From CAG-390 sp045644325 (GTDB lineage: Bacteria > Bacillota > Clostridia > Oscillospirales > CAG-272), in the NCBI GenBank assembly GCA_045644325.1, contig JAZRGT010000097.1, forward strand, positions 29,607 through 93,606: a stretch of 64,000 nucleotides of DNA. Reading direction: 5' to 3'. The notes beneath the pieces were generated by a model that saw only the letters and a program-made list of their open reading frames with translations, did not search any database and was not told the origin of the DNA. Shown one piece after another: positions 48,763 to 57,884 of the stretch (position 1 is the stretch's first letter; every line of letters begins with the position of its first letter). The translations under genes were made by a program, and so were the position numbers.

Positions 48763-49866
48763 ATGTCGAATGAACAAAAAACTCTGCTCGAAGAAGCAAG
48801 AGAGACGATAAACCGAGTCGACCGAGAGATGGCGCGTCTTTTTGCGGAAAGAATGAACGCCGTCCGTAAGGTCGCCGAATACAAGATAGCGCACGGACTT
48901 CAGGTGCTTGACCCCGAACGCGAAAAGCAGGTCATCGAGCGTAACTCCGCACTGATCGAGGATGCGGAGCTCAAGAGCTACTATATCAGCTTTCTGAATG
49001 AAAGCATGGCGATCTCGCGCAAATTCCAGCACCGTCTTATGGAGGGTCAGCGGGTCGCTTACAGCGGAGTTCCCGGTGCATTCGCGCACATCGCATCGGC
49101 GCGCATCTTCCCCGATGCCGTCTGCATACCTTACGGTAATTTCAAGGAGGCATACGATTCGGTTCTCTCCTCGGATTGTGACCTCGCGGTTCTGCCGATC
49201 GAAAACAGCATCAACGGCGACGTAACGCAGGTTATGGATATGGCTTATGCTGGCAATCTTTATATCAGCGGCGTCTACGAGCTTCGCGTTGAGCATTGTC
49301 TGCTTGCCCTCCCCGATGCGTCGCTTGAAGATATAAAGACCGTCATCAGCCACGAGCAGGCGCTCGGTCAGTGCACCTCATACCTTTCAGTGCACGGTTG
49401 GACACAAAAAAGCGCGGTCAACACCGCGATAGCGGCAAAGGAGGCGGCAGAGGCGGGCGACAAGACCGTTGCCGTCATCGCAAGTGCCGAGACCGCAGAG
49501 CTTTACGGTCTGCGCGTGCTTGAACGCAAGATCAACGAGGGCACAAACAACGTAACGCGCTTTGCCGTCTTCACCCGTGAGCCCATCGTTCCCGCACCGT
49601 CAAACAACCGCTTCATTATGTTCTTCACCGTCAAAAACGAGGCGGGCAGCCTGATGAAAGCTGTCGAGGCGATCGGCAAGAACGGATTTAACCTCCGCGC
49701 GCTCAAGAGCCGTCCGACGAAGGAGACGAATTGGGAATACTACTTCTACGCCGAGGGCGAGGGCACGATCGCGGACAAATCGGGCAGACGAATGCTTGAA
49801 GACCTCGAGGAGGTCTGCGGAAAGATCAAGATAATCGCATCCTTTGACAAAGACATTTCCCTTTAA
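48763..49866 (+). CDS. pheA: Bifunctional chorismate mutase / prephenate dehydratase (P-protein)
   Basis: 367 aa. Residues ~1-90 are an AroQ-type chorismate mutase (ARETINRVDREMARLFAERM, VAEYKIAHG, DPEREKQVI). Residues ~105-280 are prephenate dehydratase (VAYSGVPGAFAHIASARIF, LPIENSINGDV, EGTNNVTRFAVF with the catalytic TRF). An ACT domain at ~285-367 (FIMFFTVKNEAGSLMKAVEA, LRALKSRPTK) binds phenylalanine for feedback. It makes phenylpyruvate. The ATG at 48763 follows GAGG at 48753; an upstream in-frame start lies within the terminator and is rejected. Confidence 0.95.
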   Translation: MSNEQKTLLEEARETINRVDREMARLFAERMNAVRKVAEYKIAHGLQVLDPEREKQVIERNSALIEDAELKSYYISFLNESMAISRKFQHRLMEGQRVAYSGVPGAFAHIASARIFPDAVCIPYGNFKEAYDSVLSSDCDLAVLPIENSINGDVTQVMDMAYAGNLYISGVYELRVEHCLLALPDASLEDIKTVISHEQALGQCTSYLSVHGWTQKSAVNTAIAAKEAAEAGDKTVAVIASAETAELYGLRVLERKINEGTNNVTRFAVFTREPIVPAPSNNRFIMFFTVKNEAGSLMKAVEAIGKNGFNLRALKSRPTKETNWEYYFYAEGEGTIADKSGRRMLEDLEEVCGKIKIIASFDKDISL

Positions 49867-49876
49867 GGAGAAAGAT

Positions 49877-50899
49877 ATGATAATCCCCGTAAGGCTCGGT
49901 GAGGCGAGCTACGATATAGAGATCAGCCGAGGCGCAATCGACCTTGCGGCTGAAAAGATAGTTAAAAAGGACAGAAAGATTCTCGTTGTCACCGACAGCG
50001 GCGTGCCGACAGAATATTCGGAAAGACTTCTCTCCTCTCTCGGTGAGGGCGCGATACTGCACACGATCCCCGCGGGCGAGGAAAACAAGAATTTCGACAC
50101 TCTGCAAAACGTTCTCCGCGTGATGCTCGAGGCGGGATTTGCCCGCACCGATGCCGTTGTCGCTCTCGGCGGCGGAGTCGTCGGCGATCTTGCGGGATTC
50201 GCGGCGGCAACTTATATGAGAGGAATCGATTTTTACAATATTCCGACGACTCTTCTCGCGCAGGTCGATTCCTCGGTCGGAGGAAAGACAGCGGTCGATC
50301 TTGACGGCTACAAAAATATGATCGGCGCTTTCCACCAGCCCCGCGCGGTATTCATCGACCCCGATTTGCTCAAAACACTCTCCTCTCGCCAAATTTCAAA
50401 CGGTCTTTGCGAGGCGCTGAAGATGGGCGCGACTTCCGATCCCGAGCTTTTTGAAATATTTGAAAAGAACGACGTTCTTTCTTCTCCCGATCTGATCGAC
50501 GAGATCATCATCCGCGCGGTTACGGCAAAGCGCGACGTCGTTGAGATCGACGAGCGCGAGGGCGGACTTCGCAAAGTCCTCAACTTCGGACACACCCTCG
50601 GACACGCCATCGAAAGCTCGCTCGGACTTACGCTTCTGCACGGCGAGTGCGTCGCCCTCGGAATTCCGCCGATGTGCGAGGGTAAGGTAAAAGAAAGACT
50701 TAAAAAAGCACTTTCGAACATCGGTCTTGATACCGATACGGAAAAATATATTTCGGATAAAAATGCCGTTCTTGAAGCTTTGAGCCACGACAAAAAGAGC
50801 GCATCGGGCGGCAAGATCAGCGCTGTCATTCTCAAAGATATAGGAAATTTCGAATTCGTAAAGCTCACTCCCGAGGAGCTTATTGAAAGATTAGGTTAA
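49877..50899 (+). CDS. aroB: 3-Dehydroquinate synthase
   Basis: 340 aa. Turns DAHP into 3-dehydroquinate with NAD and a divalent metal. TDSGVPTEYSE, IPAGEENKNF, ALGGGVVGDLAGFAAATYMRG, NIPTTLLAQVDSSVGGKTAVD, LCEALKMG, and metal histidines in LNFGHTLGHAIES are present. The ATG at 49877 has AAGGAG upstream; the longer in-frame form from 49844 would overlap pheA. 10 nt after pheA. Confidence 0.95.
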   Translation: MIIPVRLGEASYDIEISRGAIDLAAEKIVKKDRKILVVTDSGVPTEYSERLLSSLGEGAILHTIPAGEENKNFDTLQNVLRVMLEAGFARTDAVVALGGGVVGDLAGFAAATYMRGIDFYNIPTTLLAQVDSSVGGKTAVDLDGYKNMIGAFHQPRAVFIDPDLLKTLSSRQISNGLCEALKMGATSDPELFEIFEKNDVLSSPDLIDEIIIRAVTAKRDVVEIDEREGGLRKVLNFGHTLGHAIESSLGLTLLHGECVALGIPPMCEGKVKERLKKALSNIGLDTDTEKYISDKNAVLEALSHDKKSASGGKISAVILKDIGNFEFVKLTPEELIERLG

Positions 50900-50902
50900 A
50901 AA

Positions 50903-51988
50903 ATGAAAAATTCATTCGGAAATGCAATAAATATCTCACTTTTCGGCGAAAGCCACGGCGCGGGCGTCGGTGTTCTTATCGACGGCATTGCCCCCGGCAT
51001 CAAGGTCGACGAGGACTTCATCGCGCATCAGCTTACCCTCCGCCGTCCCTCCGAGAGCATATCCACCTCTCGCCGAGAGCCCGACGAATACGTGATTCAA
51101 AGCGGAGTTTATAATGGATATACTACCGGTGCGCCGCTTTGCATATTCATTCCAAATACCGACACGCGAAGCCGCGACTACACCCCCGATCTTCCCCGCC
51201 CCTCGCACGCGGATTTCACAGCGCGCGAAAAATACCACGGATTTGAAGACTACCGAGGCGGCGGACATTTTTCGGGCAGACTTACTGCGGCACTCGTTGC
51301 GGCGGGCGCGATCGTCATCCCCACTCTGCGCGAAAAGGGCATCTATATCGGCACGTATATCAAGGAGATCGGTCAGATCATCCTCGGAGCCGAGGAGCAC
51401 ACAGTTGAAAATCTGCTTGCAATTGCCGAAAGCAAATACGGACTCACCGATCCCCACTCGATCGATTGGATGCATCAGGTCATCGAGCACGCAAGAGAGC
51501 ATTGCGACAGTGTCGGCGGCGTGCTTGAAACAGCGATCGTCGGTCTCCCCGCAGGTCTCGGCGAGCCTTGGTTCGACGGAGTCGAATCGCAGATCGCACG
51601 CGCGGTTTTCGGCATCCCCGCGGTTAAATCGGTCGCGTTCGGCGCGGAAAGAATCAACGTGATGCGCGGAAGCCGAGCAAACGATGCCTTCATCCTCAAG
51701 GACGGCAAGATCGTCCCCGAAACCAATAACTCGGGCGGTGTTCAGGGAGGCATCACGAACGGTATGCCCGTCGTCTTCCGCACTGCGATCAAGCCCACGC
51801 CCTCCATCGCGCAGGCTCAGAAAACCGTCAATATGGCAACCGGAGAGGAAACCGAGCTGAATATCAAGGGCAGACACGATCCCTGTATCGTTCCGCGCGC
51901 GAGAATAGTCCTCGACAGCGTTGCCGCCCTCGTCGTTGCCGATATGCTCACCGTCCGCTACGGCTCGGACGCACTCACACAAAAATGA
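50903..51988 (+). CDS. aroC: Chorismate synthase
   Basis: 361 aa. FMN-dependent conversion of EPSP to chorismate. Signatures: ISLFGESHGAGVGVLIDG, TLRRPSESISTSRREPDE, DYRGGGHFSGRLTAALVAAG, and NNSGGVQGGITNGMPVVFR. It begins 3 nt after aroB and its end overlaps the aroE-aroK fusion by 4 nt. Confidence 0.96.
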   Translation: MKNSFGNAINISLFGESHGAGVGVLIDGIAPGIKVDEDFIAHQLTLRRPSESISTSRREPDEYVIQSGVYNGYTTGAPLCIFIPNTDTRSRDYTPDLPRPSHADFTAREKYHGFEDYRGGGHFSGRLTAALVAAGAIVIPTLREKGIYIGTYIKEIGQIILGAEEHTVENLLAIAESKYGLTDPHSIDWMHQVIEHAREHCDSVGGVLETAIVGLPAGLGEPWFDGVESQIARAVFGIPAVKSVAFGAERINVMRGSRANDAFILKDGKIVPETNNSGGVQGGITNGMPVVFRTAIKPTPSIAQAQKTVNMATGEETELNIKGRHDPCIVPRARIVLDSVAALVVADMLTVRYGSDALTQK

Positions 51989-53235
51989 AATACGGACTGA
52001 TCGGCGAAAAGCTCTCACACAGCTTTTCCAAAGAAATACACGAAGCTCTTGCGGACTATACCTACGAGATCCGCGAGCTCACCCCCGACGAGGTCGCGCC
52101 CTTCCTTGAATCGCGCGAGTTCGAGGGCATCAACGTAACGATTCCTTACAAGGAAAAAGTCATTCCTTATCTCGACGAGATCTCCGATGCCGCAAGAAAG
52201 ATCGGCGCGGTAAATACCGTCAAGAACGTCGGCGGCAGACTCATCGGCGACAACACCGATTTTTACGGTATGCGCGAGATGATCCTCCGCGCGGGCATTG
52301 AGATCGATGGCAAAAAGGCTCTCATCCTCGGCACGGGAGGCACCTCCAAAACCGCAAAAGCCGTTCTCACCGACCTCGGCGCAAGCGAAATAATCGTAGT
52401 TTCCCGCAATGAAAGCGACAAAACCGTAACCTACGAAACAGCAGTAACACATCATTCGAATGCCGAAATAATCGTCAACACCACCCCCGTGGGAATGTAT
52501 CCGAACACGTATGACTGCCCGATTGATCTTTATTCTTTCCCGAATCTCACGGGTGTGATCGACGCGATCTACAATCCGCTGCGCACAAATCTCATCCTTG
52601 GGGCACAAAAACGCGGGATCCCAGCCGTCGGCGGACTTATGATGCTGATCCTTCAGGCGGCAAGGGCATCCGAGATTTTCCTCGGCGAGACGCTTGACAA
52701 CGGCAAAGTCGAGCAAGTTGTAAAAAACATCTTTGAATCAAAGGAAAATATCGTTCTTATCGGTATGCCCGGTTGCGGAAAATCTACAATAGGCAAGATA
52801 ATCGCAGAGATCACGGGCAGAAGCTTTATCGACACCGACACAGTTATCGGAGAGATAACCGGCAAGCATCCCTCCGAGATCATCCGCGAATCGGGTGAGG
52901 ATGCATTCAGAAATATCGAAACACAAGCCGTGCGCGATATATCGAAAAGGAGCGGCATAGTGATCGCCACGGGCGGCGGCATCGTCAAGCGGAGCGAAAA
53001 CATCCCCCTCCTGCGCCAAAACGGCAGAATAATCTACCTCAATTGCCCGATAGACGAGCTTCCCGTCACCCCCGACAGACCTCTCTCGGCAAACCGCGCG
53101 GCGATCGAAAAGCTCTTCCTTACCCGCAATCTTCTCTACACCCTCGCGGCGGACGCGGCGGTAAACGTATCGCATAAAAACGCCCCCGATATCGCGGCGG
53201 CGGAAATATTAACTGTCTTTTCGGAGATGATATAA
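51985..53235 (+). CDS. aroEK: Shikimate dehydrogenase - shikimate kinase fusion
   Basis: 416 aa carrying two successive or near-successive pathway steps. Residues ~1-245 are AroE: YGLIGEKLSHSFSKEIH, NVTIPYKEKVIPYL (catalytic Lys), NTDFYGM, LGTGGTSKTAKAVL, NTTPVGMYPN. Residues ~250-416 are AroK: VLIGMPGCGKSTIGK (Walker A), FIDTDTVIGEITG, GEDAFRNIETQAV, IATGGGIVKR. No stop or frameshift separates them, so this is a real fusion. Stop overlaps the aroQ start (TAATG). Confidence 0.95.
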   Translation: MKYGLIGEKLSHSFSKEIHEALADYTYEIRELTPDEVAPFLESREFEGINVTIPYKEKVIPYLDEISDAARKIGAVNTVKNVGGRLIGDNTDFYGMREMILRAGIEIDGKKALILGTGGTSKTAKAVLTDLGASEIIVVSRNESDKTVTYETAVTHHSNAEIIVNTTPVGMYPNTYDCPIDLYSFPNLTGVIDAIYNPLRTNLILGAQKRGIPAVGGLMMLILQAARASEIFLGETLDNGKVEQVVKNIFESKENIVLIGMPGCGKSTIGKIIAEITGRSFIDTDTVIGEITGKHPSEIIRESGEDAFRNIETQAVRDISKRSGIVIATGGGIVKRSENIPLLRQNGRIIYLNCPIDELPVTPDRPLSANRAAIEKLFLTRNLLYTLAADAAVNVSHKNAPDIAAAEILTVFSEMI

Positions 53236-53687
53236 TGAAAATTCTTGTTCTTAACGGTCCGAATATAAATATGCTCGGCATCCGCGAGCCTAAAATTTAC
53301 GGCAAAGAAAATTACGCGACGCTTCTCGCAAAGATACAGAAGCACGCGAGCGAGCGCGGAATCAAGTTGAAAACGCTCCAATCTAACCACGAAGGCGTGC
53401 TCGTTGACGCCATTCAGGAGGCTTATAAAAAGTTCGACGGCATCGTCATCAATCCCGCCGCATACACCCACACCTCGATCGCTCTGCTCGACGCGCTCAA
53501 GGCTGTCGGACTCCCGACCGTCGAGGTACACATTTCGGACGTGTCAAAGCGCGAGGCTTACAGACAGATCAGCTACGTCCGCGAGGCTTGCATCGCAACC
53601 ATCTCGGGACACGGCACCGACGGATATCTTGAAGCCATCGACCTCCTGATCGATCATATAAAATCAATGAAAAATGAAACGCTATAA
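53235..53687 (+). CDS. aroQ: 3-Dehydroquinate dehydratase, type II
   Basis: 150 aa. Reversible dehydration of 3-dehydroquinate. ILVLNGPNINMLGIREP with the catalytic Tyr following (KIYGKENYATL), LQSNHEGVLVDAI, VINPAAYTHTSIALLDAL, VEVHISDVSKREAYR and ATISGHGTDGY are the type II signatures; the family forms dodecamers. Overlaps the preceding gene by 1 nt and aroA by 14 nt. Confidence 0.95.
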   Translation: MKILVLNGPNINMLGIREPKIYGKENYATLLAKIQKHASERGIKLKTLQSNHEGVLVDAIQEAYKKFDGIVINPAAYTHTSIALLDALKAVGLPTVEVHISDVSKREAYRQISYVREACIATISGHGTDGYLEAIDLLIDHIKSMKNETL

Positions 53688-54909
53688 CGTAAAAATCGCG
53701 CCGTCCCGCCCCTCGGGCTGTGTTACCGCACCGCCATCGAAAAGCATTTCGCACCGCGCGCTGATCTGCGCTGCGCTTGCGAAGGGCGTGAGCGTGATAT
53801 CAAATCTCGCATTCTCCGAGGATATCCTCGCAACCGTTGACGCGCTTACGGCAATCGGTGCAAGGTTTGAAAAGCTTGGCGAGGATACGCTCAAGGTTCA
53901 CGGCATCGGCGGCAAGCCGCTTTCGATCGATACCCTTAATTGCCGCGAATCGGGAAGCACGCTTCGATTTATGATCCCTATCTGCCTGCTTTCACCCGAT
54001 GAGTTTAAGCTTTCGGGAACAGAAAAGCTCCTCTCCCGCCCCCTTGGCGTGTATTCGGACATTTTCAAGGTCCGATATTGCCGCCCCGACGGCAATACTA
54101 TTACCCTTAAGGCGGGTAAACCGATAAAATCAGGCGAATACCGCATCGACGGTGGCATCAGCAGTCAGTTTATAACGGGATTGCTGTTCGCGCTCCCACT
54201 TACAGACGGTGACAGCAAGATCATAGTCGATGGCAATTTTGAAAGTGCCTCCTACGTTGATCTGACCGTCGACACGCTTGAAAAATTCGGAATAACAATC
54301 ACTCGCGAAAACAATATATTTTATATAAAAGGAAATCAAAAATACACGCCCGCGGATATGAAGATTGAGGGCGACGCCTCGAACGCCGCGTTTTTTGAAG
54401 CCTTGAACCTCTTCGGAGGAGTTGCTTCGGTTGCGGGACTCAACCCACAAAGTAAGCAGGGAGATATGGCGTTTAAGCGGCACTTTGAGGCACTTAAATG
54501 CGGTTCGGGCAATCCGATCGACCTCTCCGACTGCCCCGATCTTGCGCCGATCCTCTTCACCTGCGCGGCTGTATACGGCGGTGTTTTCACTCACACCGAC
54601 CGTCTGCGCCTCAAAGAAAGCGACCGCATTTCGGCGATGAAGGAGGAGCTTGAAAAGCTCGGTGCACGCATCGAAGTCAACGACGGTGTTGACGGTGGAA
54701 CCGTTATCATACACTCTGCCGAGCTTCACGCGCCTCCCCTTCCCCTCTCGTCTCACAACGACCACCGCATCGCAATGAGCCTTTCGACCCTCTGCACGCG
54801 ATTCGGCGGAGAGATAGAAGGCGCGGAGGCGGTTGCCAAAAGTATGCCCGATTTCTTTGAAAAGCTTGAATCGCTCGGCGTGCAAATCACGAAAGAATAC
54901 TCAAAATGA
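53674..54909 (+). CDS. aroA: 3-Phosphoshikimate 1-carboxyvinyltransferase (EPSP synthase)
   Basis: 411 aa. Joins PEP to shikimate 3-phosphate. APPSKSISHRALICAALAKG-like start (here PPSKSISHRAL), NCRESGSTLRFMIPI (PEP loop; Ala/Gly in the usual LGNAGTA position is replaced by ESGSTLRF, as in class II-type enzymes), DGGISSQFITGLLFALP, GDASNAAFF, RLKESDRISAM and HNDHRIAMSL. The S-G-S-T variant is known from glyphosate-tolerant class II enzymes; tolerance is not shown here. Overlaps both neighbours. Confidence 0.95.
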   Translation: MKRYNVKIAPSRPSGCVTAPPSKSISHRALICAALAKGVSVISNLAFSEDILATVDALTAIGARFEKLGEDTLKVHGIGGKPLSIDTLNCRESGSTLRFMIPICLLSPDEFKLSGTEKLLSRPLGVYSDIFKVRYCRPDGNTITLKAGKPIKSGEYRIDGGISSQFITGLLFALPLTDGDSKIIVDGNFESASYVDLTVDTLEKFGITITRENNIFYIKGNQKYTPADMKIEGDASNAAFFEALNLFGGVASVAGLNPQSKQGDMAFKRHFEALKCGSGNPIDLSDCPDLAPILFTCAAVYGGVFTHTDRLRLKESDRISAMKEELEKLGARIEVNDGVDGGTVIIHSAELHAPPLPLSSHNDHRIAMSLSTLCTRFGGEIEGAEAVAKSMPDFFEKLESLGVQITKEYSK

Positions 54910-55769
54910 AACTAACAAAGGATAAAAAAATACTGATCGTCGGTCTCGGTCTTCTCGGCGGCTCTTACGCTATGGCGCTGACGAAGAAGGGCTACACGGT
55001 CAAAGCCCTCACCCGTTCGCAGTCGAGCATCGACTACGCGCTCTCCGAAGGCATCATAGCAGATGGCAAGACCGGAGTTGACGCTGATATGATCGCGGAG
55101 GCTGACCTCATCATCTTTTCGGTCTACCCGCGCGTGCTGATCGAATGGATGGAGGCAAATCATAATCTCATCAAGCCCGGCACGATCCTCACAGACGTCA
55201 CGGGCGTCAAGGGGTACACCGTTTACCGAATTCAATCCCTCATCCCCGAGGGTGCGGAATTCATCTCGGCTCACCCAATGGCGGGACGCGAATGCCTCGG
55301 CGTTCAGAATGCGACCGATGAAATATTCAAAAAAGCAAATTACCTCGTTGTTCCCACAGAAAAAAACACCGAGGAAGCGATCCTGCTTTGCGAGGAGCTC
55401 GGACGTGAGCTCGGTTTTGCCCGTATATCGCGCATTTCCCCCGAGCGGCACGACGAAATGATTGCATTCCTCTCACAGCTCACACACGCGATCGCAGTCA
55501 CGCTGATGTGCTGTAACGATTCGCCCGATCTCGTCGATTACACGGGAGACTCCTTCCGCGACCTTACACGCATCGCAAAGATCGATGATGTGATGTGGAA
55601 CGAGCTCTTTATGTGCAACCGCGACGAGCTCGCGCGACAGATGGACGTCTTCTCAGAGACCTTCGAGAAGATGCGCCGTGCCCTTAAAGAGGGCGACACA
55701 ACAACAATGCGCCAAATGATGCGCACATCCACCGAAAGGCGAAAATTATTCGACAAACCTCAAAACTAA
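54906..55769 (+). CDS. tyrA: Prephenate dehydrogenase
   Basis: 287 aa. Oxidative decarboxylation of prephenate to 4-hydroxyphenylpyruvate. The Rossmann motif is ILIVGLGLLGGSYAMAL, the catalytic region SAHPMAGRECLGV and FLSQLTHAIAV. No ACT domain is present, so tyrosine feedback may act elsewhere. 4-nt overlap with aroA. Confidence 0.93.
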   Translation: MKLTKDKKILIVGLGLLGGSYAMALTKKGYTVKALTRSQSSIDYALSEGIIADGKTGVDADMIAEADLIIFSVYPRVLIEWMEANHNLIKPGTILTDVTGVKGYTVYRIQSLIPEGAEFISAHPMAGRECLGVQNATDEIFKKANYLVVPTEKNTEEAILLCEELGRELGFARISRISPERHDEMIAFLSQLTHAIAVTLMCCNDSPDLVDYTGDSFRDLTRIAKIDDVMWNELFMCNRDELARQMDVFSETFEKMRRALKEGDTTTMRQMMRTSTERRKLFDKPQN

Positions 55770-55789
55770 CTCAAAAGGAGATAAAGAAA

Positions 55790-56839
55790 ATGAGTCAGAT
55801 GTTAAATATGACATTCAAGCACAAACTGCCCATCCCAATGGACATCAAGGCTCAGTTCCCCATTACCGAGGAAATGCAAGCCGTCAAGGAGGCGCGCGAT
55901 ATCGAGATCGCAAAGGTCTTCAAGGGCGAATCCGACAAATTCATCCTCGTCATCGGTCCCTGCTCCGCCGACCGCCCCGAGCCCGTTCTTCAGTACGTTG
56001 AAAAGCTCGCCGACATTCAGAAAAAAGTCGAAGATAAAATAATCATAATCCCCCGAATCTACACCAACAAGCCGAGAACCACGGGCGACGGCTACAAGGG
56101 TATGCTTCATCAGCCAAACCCCACCGAGGACGTTGATATGCTTAAGGGCATTATCGCGATCCGTGACCTCCACAGCCGCGCTCTGCGTGACTACGGTATG
56201 GCTTGCGCCGACGAAATGCTCTACCCCGACAACTACCGTTACCTCAACGATCTGCTTGCATACACGGCAGTCGGCGCGCGTTCGGTAGAAAACCAACAGC
56301 ACCGCCTCACAGCAAGCGGAATCGACGTTCCCGTCGGTATGAAGAACCCCACAAGCGGTGATATTTCTATTATGATGAACTCGATCACCGCCGCGCAGCA
56401 CTCCCACACCTTCATCTACCGCGGCTGGGAGGTCGAAAGTCACGGCAATCCCCTCGCGCACGCCATCCTCCGCGGTTACGTCGACGGCTCGGGCAAATCA
56501 TACCCCAACTACCACTACGAGGATCTGCGCGACCTTTGCGAGACCTACGCAAAGACCGATCTCGCAAATCCCGCCGTTATCGTTGACACCAACCACGCAA
56601 ACTCGGGCAAAAAGTGGGCAGAACAGCCCCGCATCGCAAAGGACATCATTCACTCCTGCCGCAAGAGCGCGGACATCAAACGCCTCGTCAAGGGACTTAT
56701 GATCGAAAGCTACCTCATCGACGGCGCACAGAAGGTCACCGACGAGGCAAGCTACGTCTGCGGTCAGTCGATCACTGACCCCTGTATTGGTTGGGAGAAG
56801 ACCGAGAGACTGATACTCGATCTGGCGGAAGAGCTGTAA
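55790..56839 (+). CDS. aroF: 3-Deoxy-7-phosphoheptulonate synthase (DAHP synthase, AroG/F type)
   Basis: 349 aa, class I-alpha. Condenses PEP and erythrose 4-phosphate, the entry step. VIGPCSADRPEPVLQYVEKL, PRIYTNKPRTTGDGYKGMLH, GARSVENQQHRL, GMKNPTSGD, DTNHANSGKKW. The residues which set feedback specificity (Phe, Tyr or Trp) cannot be read safely. It is the last gene of the operon, 20 nt after tyrA, with AAAGGAG before the ATG. Confidence 0.94.
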   Translation: MSQMLNMTFKHKLPIPMDIKAQFPITEEMQAVKEARDIEIAKVFKGESDKFILVIGPCSADRPEPVLQYVEKLADIQKKVEDKIIIIPRIYTNKPRTTGDGYKGMLHQPNPTEDVDMLKGIIAIRDLHSRALRDYGMACADEMLYPDNYRYLNDLLAYTAVGARSVENQQHRLTASGIDVPVGMKNPTSGDISIMMNSITAAQHSHTFIYRGWEVESHGNPLAHAILRGYVDGSGKSYPNYHYEDLRDLCETYAKTDLANPAVIVDTNHANSGKKWAEQPRIAKDIIHSCRKSADIKRLVKGLMIESYLIDGAQKVTDEASYVCGQSITDPCIGWEKTERLILDLAEEL

Positions 56840-56843
56840 TTGA

Positions 56844-56905
56844 ATGCAGAGTGCAGAATGCAGAGTTCAGAGTGATGGAAGATTTCCTCGCGTTGCTCGG
56901 AAATC
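56844..56905 (+). repeat. Heptad-plus-hairpin element, copy 3
   Basis: Heptads ATGCAGA/GTGCAGA/ATGCAGA/GTTCAGA (56844-56871), a few bases, then GATTTCC-TCGCGTTGCTC-GGAAATC (56881-56905), right after the aroF stop. With the inverted copy 4 it flanks the terminator. The 312-bp gap 56840-57151 has no gene. Confidence 0.7.
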
Positions 56906-56973
56906 GGATGTTGCGATAATTTAATTCGGTGTTGATATTTCATTGTTAAATGGGATAATTTAATACCTAAATA

Positions 56974-57023
56974 AAAAATCTCGGATATTAAGAAGTTGTT
57001 GCTTCAAAATATCCGAGATTTTT
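56974..57023. terminator. Terminator of the aromatic operon
   Basis: 16-bp perfect stem AAAAATCTCGGATATT / AATATCCGAGATTTTT with an 18-nt loop; works in both directions. Confidence 0.85.
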
Positions 57024-57088
57024 ATTTACTTGTTTTAGTTTTTGATTTGCGAGGTTTTATCAGCACAGCACAAAATTATCATTGGAAT

Positions 57089-57150
57089 AATTTTCGCGTC
57101 AGCGAAAATTTACCTTAATTCTGCACTCTGCACTCTGCATTCTGCACTCA
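57089..57150 (-). repeat. Heptad-plus-hairpin element, copy 4 (inverted)
   Basis: Minus strand from the DUF975 stop: GAGTGCA/GAATGCA/GAGTGCA/GAGTGCA heptads, then AATTTTCGC-TGAC-GCGAAAATT. It is inverted relative to copy 3, giving a 307-bp unit with inverted heptad ends. Confidence 0.65.
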
Positions 57151-57151
57151 A

Positions 57152-57757
57152 TCAGTGCGGTATCTCGATTACGGGCTCTTCTTGTGCGGGAGCTTCATGC
57201 TCGCCCTTGAGAGTGCGGTAGAATTCCGCGCGAGCTGCCTGCATATAGGGAACTACGTAGATAAAGAGAATTCCGCAGGTGAGGATCGAAAGAAGAATCC
57301 AACCGATGAAGGAGAGGTCGAGGAGGAAGAGCTCCATCTTATGACCGCGCATCATCATACGGCTGTCGGTGATAGCCTCGTTAGCACTGAGCTCGGGCTT
57401 ATCGAGAAGGATATAGGGAGTCATCGCATAAGAATAGGTCTTTACGATGCCGGGGATGTAGAAAAGGATCGTCCAAAGGAAAGTATAGATGCTAACGAGA
57501 AGCATAGAAACAAGCTTGGTACCGAGATACTCGGTAAAGCCCTTGAAAAAGCTGTCAAAGCTTGCCTTTTCGCTTCTGAGCGCGTCAAGGAAAAATGCAG
57601 CAAAGCCGACGGAAAGCAATCCGGTCGCCAAAGCTCCGATACCTGTTGCACTGATTGCAGAGCTTATCAAGCCGTAAACCAAAAAGACTCCGATAGCAAG
57701 CCCCCATTTGTTTTTCATCGCCTCTTTGGCGCTTTTTTTGATTTCAGAATTGTTCAT
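57152..57757 (-). CDS. DUF975 family membrane protein
   Basis: 201 aa. NNSEIKKSAKEAMKNKWGLAIG at the N-terminus, FYIPGIVKTYSYAMTPYIL and DSRMMMRGHKMELFLLDLSFIGW are typical of DUF975, a four-to-five span family of unknown function in Bacillota. Own promoter at 57790-57818; GGGAGG ribosome site. Convergent with the aromatic operon. Confidence 0.9.
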   Translation of the reverse strand: MNNSEIKKSAKEAMKNKWGLAIGVFLVYGLISSAISATGIGALATGLLSVGFAAFFLDALRSEKASFDSFFKGFTEYLGTKLVSMLLVSIYTFLWTILFYIPGIVKTYSYAMTPYILLDKPELSANEAITDSRMMMRGHKMELFLLDLSFIGWILLSILTCGILFIYVVPYMQAARAEFYRTLKGEHEAPAQEEPVIEIPH

Positions 57758-57789
57758 AGGTTACCTCCCGGTGAATAATATATGAATAC

Positions 57790-57818
57790 ATTATACAATA
57801 TTTTTTTAATAAAGTCAA
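57790..57818 (-). promoter_or_regulatory. Promoter of the DUF975 gene
   Basis: Minus-strand TTGACT, 17-bp spacer, TATAAT; divergent from the MBL promoter. Confidence 0.75.
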
Positions 57819-57827
57819 TATATTATC

Positions 57828-57856
57828 TTGACTTTTTTGACATTTTATGATAATAT
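57828..57856 (+). promoter_or_regulatory. Promoter of the MBL hydrolase gene
   Basis: TTGACT, 17-bp spacer, TAATAT. Its -35 lies 10 bp from the -35 of the divergent DUF975 promoter. Confidence 0.65.
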
Positions 57857-57884
57857 TTAATAAAAATCCTATAGGAGAAAAAAC

